Source: JBNJFY01 sp051747265 | GTDB lineage: Bacteria; Bacteroidota; Rhodothermia; Balneolales; Balneolaceae | Assembly: GCA_051747265.1 (NCBI GenBank) | Contig: JBNJFY010000001.1 | Coordinates: 558,001 to 622,000 of the forward strand | Direction: 5' to 3' | DNA: 64,000 nucleotides | Shown here: positions 54,336 through 62,949 of the stretch, one piece after another | Layout of the letters: every line of letters begins with the position of its first letter | How positions within the stretch are numbered: the first letter of the stretch is position 1 | Position numbers and translations under genes: made by a program | The notes under the pieces: generated by a model | Seen by the model: the letters and a program-made list of their open reading frames with translations, nothing else | Database searches by the model: none | Told to the model about the DNA's origin: nothing

Positions 54336-54364
54336 TTTGATTTATCCCTTCCCTTGAGTTCTGT

Positions 54365-57300
54365 TTAATGATTTTCGAAATAGTCTTCTATTAGACCAAT
54401 TTCATCTTGATTCAAGTCGTATAGATCATACACCATATGCTCAAGCTCTTCCTCCATTCCCGATGTGTCAAATCCATCATCCTTAGCTTGTAGTATTTGA
54501 TTTACTTGATTCTTGAAAGGCTCCTGTAAATCATTTTCTATCTGTGGAATTGGTATTTGCTCAACATACTGTTTTGTGTATCGTTTTCGACCTCCTGCAA
54601 TTTGAGCTGATATTTGGAAAAAGTAATAATCAGAAAGTTTTGAGTTGAGAACGGCTAATAAATATTTAAGGTTATCACCCGACATAAAGTATGCAGAATT
54701 TGTTAGATACATCCCTTTATCATCAAAACTATAATTAGCCCGATCAGAGATTTCAATCCATACAATTTTTTCATTTTCTAACTCGGTGTAAAAAGCAGAG
54801 TTATCTTGGATTTCATACCATTCATAATTACCAGGCTTTCTACCATTTTTTTCACTTCTCTTGTCCTTAGGTTTTAAATCTTTGTAATGCTGATACAAGT
54901 ATTCTTCAATAGCAGGATAGTTCTGTATATCTACCCCTTGTCTAGTAAATATTATATAGACATTCGAAAAACTATATTGATATCTCTTAATATCTCTTCC
55001 CCTAAGTAATGGCTCAATAACTTCTTCACTATTAGGATCTTCATTTATCAAATTATTTCTGGTTGCCTCATCTATCAGGAATACTTTATTTAATCCCGTT
55101 GTAATACCTCTGTAAAAATCTAAACCCCATTCCTTTAATGGTAAACCTATCCTTTCAATTTTCTTGATAAGATTAAAGCCGTCTTGACTGGTTACCTGCC
55201 AGTTTGAGTCAACTAGGTCGTTTAGTTTTATATGATTTTCTTGAAAATAATTAGCTAATGACTCAGAGTTTTTTTCGTAATCATCCTGTAATTCTAATGC
55301 TTTTAGAGATGAGTTATATGGCTGCTTTTTGAATAGTAAAATATTTACAAATACAGTAGCAGCTTGAAATATTTTAGCTTTTGAAAAGTCAATTAATATC
55401 TGAGGATCAGTATTTTTGAGAAAATAATCCCTCAACCGTCTACCATATCTTGCCGACATCCATTTATTTGAGGTAATGAAACAACAGGTACCACCTGTGT
55501 GCAGTAACTCATTAGCCTTTTCGTAAAACAGGCAATATATATCGCCCATTTTGGTAAAAGATTTAAACTCCTGCTCTTCTAAATATTCAGCTTCCTCATC
55601 CATTTTTTGTATCTGGAGATAAGGCGGGTTACCAATTATTACATCAAATCCACCATTTTCCTGGAAGACATCAGCAAAATTTAGCCGCCACAAAAAGAAG
55701 GGATAAATTCTTTGCTCCCTTAATTTTTTTATCTCATCTAATTTCTCCTCTTTATCTTGCTCGATCAATGTTAGTTCTATTAGGTCCCAGGTTAAATGCT
55801 CAATTTGATTTCTAATTTCTTGCTTTTCTTGCTGGCGCGAAGCCTCAAAGAACTCTTCCTGTAATTCGAGCAATTCTCCTGCCTTCTTACGAGCTTGATC
55901 TGACCCAAAAAGATCTGAGACAAATCCGGACTCTTCCTGCTTTTTATACTGTTTAATCTTCTTTGGTATTTGCTTCAACTGTTTTTGAAGCTCTTTTTCC
56001 TTACGATTGGTAAGCTTACCCTCTTGGTGTAATTTTATATACTCTCGTTGAATTTTCTTTTCCTGCTCCTGCAATTGCTCTACCACATGGTCATCACTCT
56101 CAGGTTTAGCAAAAAACCGTTCATCTATCAGTTTAATCCCCTCATACTCTTCAAGCAGGCTATTCCCCTGCATAATTTTGTAATCGAGGTTAGGTAAGGA
56201 GTGAATTCGCTTAATGTTTTCCTCTTCAACTACAAGAGAAAGCCATAGTCGTAGCTTGGCAATTTCAACTGCTCCTGGCTCAATATCTACTCCGTACAAA
56301 CTATCATGGATGGCATCCAGCTTAAACTTGTAAGCATTACGCTTGGAAACATGCGGATGATAACTTGTAAGAACTTCTCGCTTTCGCACAATTTCATTCA
56401 TCATTCCGACAAGAAATGCACCTGAGCCAACAGCTGGGTCACAGACTCGTATAGAAGCCAGCTCTTCATCTATTGCTTCTGCATTTTCCCGTATAGATTC
56501 AGGTATATCATAAGAATACCGACGGGTTTCCTGATCTTGCCCTTCCACATACATATCGTTCTCAATTGCCTGCTCACCATACCGGACAAAGGTTTTAATA
56601 TCCTCACTGGGAATCCTGGACCCAAGTTCAGTTTCGAGATGCTGAATCAGACTCTCCTGGCACATATAGTGAACAATTTCACGAGGTGTATAATAGGTTC
56701 CCTTGGACTTTCGATCTTCAACTTCAAGTAGATTTTCGAACACTTTCCCAAGCATCTCCGGATCAACAGCCACCTCTTTTTCCAGAGGTTCGTTCTCCTT
56801 AATAGTAAAATTGTATCGATCAAAAACATCGAGTATCCCCGTATCATCGGAATTAGAAAACAGGGTATCAGGCAATAAAAGATCGGTGTTAATCCAATCA
56901 TAATTTTGGATCGGATCAAAAAGACCTCCATTTAGAAATGGTATCTTACAATTAAAACGGCTGTAATAATCATCCGGCCTTTGGGTTGCAAGAGCTTCAT
57001 AAAAAAGCGGTTCAAGGATATCATTAAAGAAATTAGAATACGTGGCATGCTCCTTTTCAAAAAGCTCTCTCAAAAAATTCTTTGGCCCACTGCCCCAATC
57101 TCCACCTCTCGGCACACCAAACCATCCCTTTTTCTGTAAAAAATACAGAAACACAATTTGTCCCATCAACTTTTTGGCAAAGTCCGATGTATCAACATTA
57201 TGCTTATTGAAGTCTTCTTTTATTGCATCGTCGTTTTCTACTAACTTATCGAGTTCGTCTTTAAGCTCCAGAAATCGGTCTCTGTATTCCTCATAAAAGC

Positions 57301-57898
57301 GCTCAGTGACAGGTTCAACACTAAACCCTTCCTCTAACTCCTGAAAGCTTGGCTTTTCACTATCCTTCTTTAGAATAGGAATAAGCTGCTTCTGGGCAGT
57401 ATGACTGTACTCGTTTGTACCAACCAAAAATGAAAATCGTCGAGCAGGTGTGAATGTCTGTTCCGCTTTTACACCACCTCCCTCTTTCTCAACGATTTCA
57501 TAATCCATTTTGACAAAGGAAAACCGCCAGTCTTGAGGGTCAGGAGAAACAAAAGCCACTAATGCGCCATCTTTAAGCACCCCACCTCTGCTACCATTTA
57601 AATACCAGCCTATTAAGTTTCTCTGGGTGGTTCGAGCTCGTTCTAGTGATGACTCTTTTTTTAGATGGACAATTAATACATCGACTAAATTTCCATCCTG
57701 ATCTTCATATTTACCCAGGCGATCCATAATTCTTACATACGGCTCATACGCTCTGGGTATGGTATTCCCTTTATAGGTAGTACTTGGGGTCTCCTCGAAA
57801 TCATTAAGCAGGTCCAGGATAAACCTTCTGAACCGATCCTGATCAAATTTTGTCTCAAACGTTTCCTTGATGAGCTTTTTTGCTGTACTATGATCCAT
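54365..57898 (-). CDS. Eco57I-like DNA methylase (type IIG-like restriction-modification protein)
   Basis: A 1177-residue protein. The N-terminal 250 residues are a possible nuclease or helicase-coupling domain (DVLIVHLKKESSLERARTTQ). Then come the adenine-methylase motifs: motif I DPAVGSGAFLVG at about 486, VEIAKLRLWLSL, and motif IV NPPYLQIQ at about 755. Between motif I and IV lies a long charged coiled-coil insert (about 600-720, many Lys/Glu). The C-terminal 300 residues look like a TaqI-C/target-recognition domain (ITTGLNKVFLID, PLLRGRDIKRY, LNSKLSDYYF). It should methylate adenines and take part in self-DNA marking. It starts 5 bp after the helicase gene. Confidence 0.88.
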   Translation of the reverse strand: MDHSTAKKLIKETFETKFDQDRFRRFILDLLNDFEETPSTTYKGNTIPRAYEPYVRIMDRLGKYEDQDGNLVDVLIVHLKKESSLERARTTQRNLIGWYLNGSRGGVLKDGALVAFVSPDPQDWRFSFVKMDYEIVEKEGGGVKAEQTFTPARRFSFLVGTNEYSHTAQKQLIPILKKDSEKPSFQELEEGFSVEPVTERFYEEYRDRFLELKDELDKLVENDDAIKEDFNKHNVDTSDFAKKLMGQIVFLYFLQKKGWFGVPRGGDWGSGPKNFLRELFEKEHATYSNFFNDILEPLFYEALATQRPDDYYSRFNCKIPFLNGGLFDPIQNYDWINTDLLLPDTLFSNSDDTGILDVFDRYNFTIKENEPLEKEVAVDPEMLGKVFENLLEVEDRKSKGTYYTPREIVHYMCQESLIQHLETELGSRIPSEDIKTFVRYGEQAIENDMYVEGQDQETRRYSYDIPESIRENAEAIDEELASIRVCDPAVGSGAFLVGMMNEIVRKREVLTSYHPHVSKRNAYKFKLDAIHDSLYGVDIEPGAVEIAKLRLWLSLVVEEENIKRIHSLPNLDYKIMQGNSLLEEYEGIKLIDERFFAKPESDDHVVEQLQEQEKKIQREYIKLHQEGKLTNRKEKELQKQLKQIPKKIKQYKKQEESGFVSDLFGSDQARKKAGELLELQEEFFEASRQQEKQEIRNQIEHLTWDLIELTLIEQDKEEKLDEIKKLREQRIYPFFLWRLNFADVFQENGGFDVIIGNPPYLQIQKMDEEAEYLEEQEFKSFTKMGDIYCLFYEKANELLHTGGTCCFITSNKWMSARYGRRLRDYFLKNTDPQILIDFSKAKIFQAATVFVNILLFKKQPYNSSLKALELQDDYEKNSESLANYFQENHIKLNDLVDSNWQVTSQDGFNLIKKIERIGLPLKEWGLDFYRGITTGLNKVFLIDEATRNNLINEDPNSEEVIEPLLRGRDIKRYQYSFSNVYIIFTRQGVDIQNYPAIEEYLYQHYKDLKPKDKRSEKNGRKPGNYEWYEIQDNSAFYTELENEKIVWIEISDRANYSFDDKGMYLTNSAYFMSGDNLKYLLAVLNSKLSDYYFFQISAQIAGGRKRYTKQYVEQIPIPQIENDLQEPFKNQVNQILQAKDDGFDTSGMEEELEHMVYDLYDLNQDEIGLIEDYFENH

Positions 57899-57903
57899 AA
57901 ATA

Positions 57904-60900
57904 TTATTTACTAATCAGATATTCTGATAAAATTACTTCTCGAGGTTCGTTTTGCTCCTTATCATATTCTGCCCGATGATGTTGCAATAACTCAACGGGA
58001 ATATTCTTTTTTATGATTTCGAATAGGCGAAGAGGTTTATAGCCATTTTCCATCTCTTCTTTAACTTCATTATTTGCTGTCTTGCTTGTTTGTTTAGGCA
58101 GTCCACCCTCAAGCAATTCTTTCATTACCTGTGCCAAGTATTCTTCTTGTTGATCGGTGAACACCTTCGCTTTTCTTAGTGCCTTAATCACTTTTACAAG
58201 CTGCGTTGCACTATCCCGACCACCTTTGCCTTTAGGTTTCACATCCTCTTCCTTAGTAGCTTTTCTGAAGGCTTTTTTATTAGACTCTAAGTACTGATAA
58301 AAATCATTACCCCTTTTCTTCTTAGGTTCACCGGCTTTCACTTCCATTATTTTAGCAGCATTAATAAAATCCAGCTCTTGAGTTTCTTCTCCATTTGAGA
58401 GATAAAACTTGTCCAACTTGCCTTTCCTAAAATAGGATAAAAGTGCATTTGAATTCTTATCGTACTCACGTGCAGTTCGTGCCTTCTTAGGAAGTTTTTT
58501 AATCCGATCGAATAGATCAGGATCTTCATCCCGTACCTCCTTAATGACCTCCAGATATTTCAATGGGCTATCCTCATCGCCATTTTCGCCAGTAATAGTT
58601 TTTTTAGAAATTAGACTATCAAAAAGCTCGTGCGACTCAATGCTTTCGTTCTCTGTTAAGAGTTTGGCATCAGCTCCGAGGAGAGAAATAAACATGCTAA
58701 TTTTGGACTCTGCAGCTTCTTTCAGCTTTATTAGGTCATTCCCTTGCTCGCTTGGGAAAAAGTTGTAGGTGTATATAGTCTCAAAATCAGTGTCCACTCG
58801 GTTAATACGTCCTACACGCTGCATCATTCGAGTAGGATTCCAGGGTATATCATAATTCACTACTACATTTGCTCGATGTAGATTTACCCCTTCAGATAAC
58901 ACTTCTGTAGTGATAAGTATCCTATAGTTGTCTTCCTGCTGATTAGCATTTGCATCAAAATTCCGGATAACTTTTTTTCTGGTGCTTTTGTTTGAGTCAC
59001 CATGGTAAACAATTACACCATCTTCGAACCTATTTTTTAGCTCTTTGCTTAAATAATTTGCCGTTTCTTTCGACTCGGTAAATACTATTACCTTGTTTTG
59101 TTTTAGCTGTTTATCCGTTCTTAATTCTTCTGCAAACTCAAGTAGTTTGGGATCTCTTTCAACTTTACCCCATTTCTTTCTTAGGTCTTTGAGTAAGGAA
59201 ATATCATGTTTTAAATCTTTCACCAACTTCTCATCAAAATCATCAGCGGGATAAACAGTAGCTTTATCCTCCTCTATATAGCGTTCTATTTGCTCTTCAT
59301 TCCCAGATTCTAATAACTCAAATATCTTATTTATGTAGTCTTTACTGATGTAAACATTGCCATTCTGAAACTCTTCTAAGAACCTTTCATTAGATTGAAT
59401 GAAACGATCTATTGAGTTTCTAAAAGCATAGAAGCTACTTTCTAGACGCTTCACCAACTGAATTCTCATTAGGGATCCCATATTCTTCTGAGCCAACTCT
59501 TCTGGCTGGCTGAGATCTCCCTCATAGTATAACATGGGTTTATATCTGGCATACCTTAGCTTTTTGATAATCTTTGAAGCCGTCTCATTAAATAACTCAT
59601 CTTCATAGTCATTAAGTTGATAGAATAATGGTGCGGGCTCAGCGACATCAGGAAAACGCAATCCTTGCTTTTCCAAATCGTCCCCAAAATACTCTTCGAT
59701 TTCGTTTCTTGTTCGCCTAACCATCAGGTATTTAAGAACCTTGTCGCGAATCTCTCTGGCGTTATCTTTGCTTATTTGAATATATTTCTCTCTATCTTTT
59801 TTCCGATCCAGTTTTTTAAGCCTACGTTGCAAACTGTTAAAGAAAGACTCCAAATCAGGTAAATTCGGTATAGTACTCCTTTTCGCTTTCTGGAATAGTT
59901 TAATCTGACTTAGAATATCACTCGGCTCATTATTGAGCGGAGTAGCAGTTACTAAAATTACTCGCTTGCCACGTGTAATTCGAGCCAGTTTCTCATATGT
60001 GATATTAGTCTCATTTCTGAAACGATGAGATTCATCAATAAAAATATTCTTATATTTATCTGTCCCAATCTCTAAGAGTCGGTCAAGCTTACCAATTGAC
60101 TCAAAGTCTGCTGGTACTTTAAAATCAGTAAATACATTTGGCCAGGAACCAGGATTGTTTTTTTCAAGAAGAACAGGCGGAGCAATAACTAGGTTTCTAC
60201 CATCCAATTGATTGGCTAACATTGCTGACATATAAGTCTTTCCTAGACCAACCACATCAGATAGAAATACACCACCGTACTCCTCTAGTATTTTTTTTGC
60301 ATTTAGAACCGCTAATTCCTGATACTCTAACTGTTTAAATCCTTCTGGTTTATATTTAAAAAGCAAATCATCACTAGTTGAAAGCTCACCCTTGAAATAC
60401 TCATACAGAAACTTCAAATACAACTCATAAGGCTTTATAGCCTCATTCATCCAGGTATTTTTCTCAAGGGTTTGAACATATTCCTCACTGACATCAACCG
60501 CATTTTGCCAGAGTTCATTGAATTTATTTAGAGCAAACTCATAATCTTGTCGATCCTTGAGCTCCACATTAAATTCAAGATTATCCACGAATCCTGACTG
60601 GCTAAAATTACTTGAACCAGTAATAACCCTTCCCTTATCAATAGAATCTTTAAAAGTGACAATATATAGCTTGGCATGTAGTTTTTTAGATGGGTAAGCC
60701 TTTATTTCCAGTTTGCCTGATTGTAGCCATTTCTTAAATTTACTAATCCCTTCTTCGACATCTTCTTGTTCCTCAACTTTTTCTAATTCCTTAACTATCT
60801 GCTGAGAGTATAGATTTTTTGTTTTGGCGTGGGAAAATTGAAATTCATGCTGTACTTTTTTTTGAGTATTATCAATCAAGTCAAAGGTCTCTTGGTTCGT

Positions 60901-61092
60901 CCCAATCCCCATTAATATTCTAATCTTTTCCGTACCTTCTAGTGACTCTTGAAGTGCTTTAAATCCACTAGAATAAAAGTAGCCTGTTAAGACATCAAAG
61001 TCTTTTGTTCCCTTGATAAGGTGGTTAAACCTATCCAAAAGACTTACTCCATCTTTATTTGTAATAAAAGTTTGATCCGTATGTTTTGACAT
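57904..61092 (-). CDS. PLD-domain SNF2-like helicase
   Basis: A 1062-residue protein. Residues about 1-200 are a phospholipase D-type nuclease-like domain with KLHAKLYIV near 137 and GSSNFSQSG near 163 (HxK and the usual following Ser/Asn). Residues about 255-800 are an SF2/SNF2 motor: GLGKT at about 280, DESH near 350, VTATPLNNEPSDI, TTEVLSEGVNLH, and RVGRINR near 757. The C-terminal part is charged and helical. Such helicases sit beside Eco57I-type methylases and may translocate on foreign DNA and present it to the nuclease. The next gene starts 5 bp downstream. Confidence 0.88.
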   Translation of the reverse strand: MSKHTDQTFITNKDGVSLLDRFNHLIKGTKDFDVLTGYFYSSGFKALQESLEGTEKIRILMGIGTNQETFDLIDNTQKKVQHEFQFSHAKTKNLYSQQIVKELEKVEEQEDVEEGISKFKKWLQSGKLEIKAYPSKKLHAKLYIVTFKDSIDKGRVITGSSNFSQSGFVDNLEFNVELKDRQDYEFALNKFNELWQNAVDVSEEYVQTLEKNTWMNEAIKPYELYLKFLYEYFKGELSTSDDLLFKYKPEGFKQLEYQELAVLNAKKILEEYGGVFLSDVVGLGKTYMSAMLANQLDGRNLVIAPPVLLEKNNPGSWPNVFTDFKVPADFESIGKLDRLLEIGTDKYKNIFIDESHRFRNETNITYEKLARITRGKRVILVTATPLNNEPSDILSQIKLFQKAKRSTIPNLPDLESFFNSLQRRLKKLDRKKDREKYIQISKDNAREIRDKVLKYLMVRRTRNEIEEYFGDDLEKQGLRFPDVAEPAPLFYQLNDYEDELFNETASKIIKKLRYARYKPMLYYEGDLSQPEELAQKNMGSLMRIQLVKRLESSFYAFRNSIDRFIQSNERFLEEFQNGNVYISKDYINKIFELLESGNEEQIERYIEEDKATVYPADDFDEKLVKDLKHDISLLKDLRKKWGKVERDPKLLEFAEELRTDKQLKQNKVIVFTESKETANYLSKELKNRFEDGVIVYHGDSNKSTRKKVIRNFDANANQQEDNYRILITTEVLSEGVNLHRANVVVNYDIPWNPTRMMQRVGRINRVDTDFETIYTYNFFPSEQGNDLIKLKEAAESKISMFISLLGADAKLLTENESIESHELFDSLISKKTITGENGDEDSPLKYLEVIKEVRDEDPDLFDRIKKLPKKARTAREYDKNSNALLSYFRKGKLDKFYLSNGEETQELDFINAAKIMEVKAGEPKKKRGNDFYQYLESNKKAFRKATKEEDVKPKGKGGRDSATQLVKVIKALRKAKVFTDQQEEYLAQVMKELLEGGLPKQTSKTANNEVKEEMENGYKPLRLFEIIKKNIPVELLQHHRAEYDKEQNEPREVILSEYLISK

Positions 61093-61319
61093 ATTCTATA
61101 ATACCCCAGATATAGTATCTAAATTCATTTCCCAAAATATATATTAACTTCAAAATTATGATAGAATTGAAATTAATACATTAACAAAATAGATGCTTAT
61201 TACCCTACATAAGTATAACTACTATCATTCCAGAACAATATTATCCTTAGTTATTAAAAGTAATATTAAATACATCCAAAACCACTAACTAAATCTCGTA
61301 ATCATGATGTACTCAATAA
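61093..61319 (-). promoter_or_regulatory. AT-rich intergenic region, likely promoter of the helicase/methylase/CBASS genes
   Basis: This 227-bp very AT-rich stretch separates the helicase gene from the upstream nuclease gene on the same strand. It is the only gap above 35 bp in the run from 61092 to 52863. No clear palindromic operator is visible. Confidence 0.45.
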
Positions 61320-62891
61320 TTATATTACTTTCATCAAAATATTTTTATCCATATCAAACTGCTGATAATAGACCGGTAAGTTAAATTCTGAACGCAGACG
61401 GTTCATGTAGCCTTCCACCTCACCTGTTGGCTCACAATCAGAAACCACAACCAACTTAATATTATCTTGATCTTCATGGGTCGGCCAATAAGCGTACTCC
61501 AATAATTGGCCCAAAGCTTCTCGGATGTTGCGATAGAGTTGATGGTATGTTTTGATTTCGTAGAACACGATTTCATCATTGTTATCTACAACCATATCAA
61601 CCGCTTTACTTCCTAATCCTCGCTCTGCAATGACTGATGCAGAATCATCGTTTATCTCAATTAGATGCTGTTCCAACTTCTTACTGATTTCAGCATGCTT
61701 GTAGGTAACTTCCACTGCACCCGGGGATCGATGATAGTTATTCTTTTTACGTTCTGGTCGGTTTCCTCCATTATCAGCTAATGTTACAGTATTGGTCTTG
61801 ATATCTCGCCCAATTTGGCTAGGCAACTCATCAAATAGACTACCCTCATGGAGCTGATAATTGTGGTAGGTATCACCTTCTAAATCGATGGGCAATAAGT
61901 AATCTCCCTCAGGGAAAATGACATTTTCCATCTTAAATCGAACATTAATAAAGCTGTCAAATTCTAAAGAATTGATGCTATCTTTACCCCTTTGATCGAC
62001 ATTACCAACACTTTCCTCTATCTCAGCATTAAATTCTGAAGCGGCAACAATTTCCTTGGCCTTAATCCCATCAATGCGCTCAACATTGGAAATGGTAGCT
62101 ACATAATATGCTTGGCTACCTTCTTTGGTTTCCTCTATGGTGAACAAATCTACATCAAAAGGCTCATCGATGCTCCCCACTTTTACCCCCTGTAAAAATC
62201 CATACTGATAACCACCATATTTTAACTGATCTGAAAACAACCATTCCTCAAACCCTAAACCCGTCATCCCTTCAAATGTACTGGGATGGTTACTCTTGCC
62301 CTTTGGTCCGCTAGGCTCTTGCCAGCCATTGTTATTCCAGCAAAGTCGCGTAAAATACTTTGGCTGCAATTCGTGAATTACATCTTCATAAACCTCCCAG
62401 TGATTCTCAATAAATTCGACCGTTTCACTAATTAATCGGTCCCAGTCATAATTATTGATTTCATCTTTGGTAATAACCTTCTTGTAAATACCCCCTTCAT
62501 CCCTGCGCAATAGGTTTTCTGCTTTTTCTTTTTGCGTCTCACTTAGATCACCATCTTCCCGAATATAGCCTATTTCAATGTATAGAGCTGTTTCATTCCT
62601 ACTGGTTATCTGCACAGAAAAATGAACATCCTGAATATCCTTTGTATCATCATAAATTCTTCCCCATAGATAAGGTTTAAAATGGCCTCCGTTTCCTGTC
62701 GTCCATCGACGTGACGATTTAGATACTAAGTCCAATTGTTTAGACACCTCATCAGACCAATATTTAACCTTTGATGCGATACCACTGTTTAAGTTCTCAC
62801 CAACATTAACATGCTCCTGATTATCTTTATCATATTCTTTACCAGCCCATTTACTGAATAAATCGAAATCTTTCTCTGTGATAAATTCCAT
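61320..62891 (-). CDS. PD-(D/E)XK nuclease-like protein, 523 residues
   Basis: A soluble protein. The N-terminal 190 residues are mostly helical and contain a YLWGRIYDDTKDIQDVHFSV strand block like nucleic-acid-binding or DUF4268-type domains. The centre is unassigned. The C-terminal 130 residues are a restriction-type nuclease fold: Asp in GSKAVDMVV at about 424, Glu-x-Lys in VFYEIKT at about 440, and REALGQLLEYAYW behind it. It could be a type IV-like restriction factor or the nuclease partner of the methylase/helicase pair. It starts 58 bp after the next nuclease gene upstream. Confidence 0.72.
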   Translation of the reverse strand: MEFITEKDFDLFSKWAGKEYDKDNQEHVNVGENLNSGIASKVKYWSDEVSKQLDLVSKSSRRWTTGNGGHFKPYLWGRIYDDTKDIQDVHFSVQITSRNETALYIEIGYIREDGDLSETQKEKAENLLRRDEGGIYKKVITKDEINNYDWDRLISETVEFIENHWEVYEDVIHELQPKYFTRLCWNNNGWQEPSGPKGKSNHPSTFEGMTGLGFEEWLFSDQLKYGGYQYGFLQGVKVGSIDEPFDVDLFTIEETKEGSQAYYVATISNVERIDGIKAKEIVAASEFNAEIEESVGNVDQRGKDSINSLEFDSFINVRFKMENVIFPEGDYLLPIDLEGDTYHNYQLHEGSLFDELPSQIGRDIKTNTVTLADNGGNRPERKKNNYHRSPGAVEVTYKHAEISKKLEQHLIEINDDSASVIAERGLGSKAVDMVVDNNDEIVFYEIKTYHQLYRNIREALGQLLEYAYWPTHEDQDNIKLVVVSDCEPTGEVEGYMNRLRSEFNLPVYYQQFDMDKNILMKVI

Positions 62892-62949
62892 GCTTATACT
62901 TACTCCTTGAATTAAGTTTTTATCTTTATTTCTAGTTCATTTTTAATGA

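Noticed and set aside
54365..61092. DISARM or BREX system
   Set aside because: No DUF1998 (DrmB), PglZ, BrxC or Lon-like gene is seen, and the PLD domain is fused to the helicase. Only the general helicase/methylase theme is shared.
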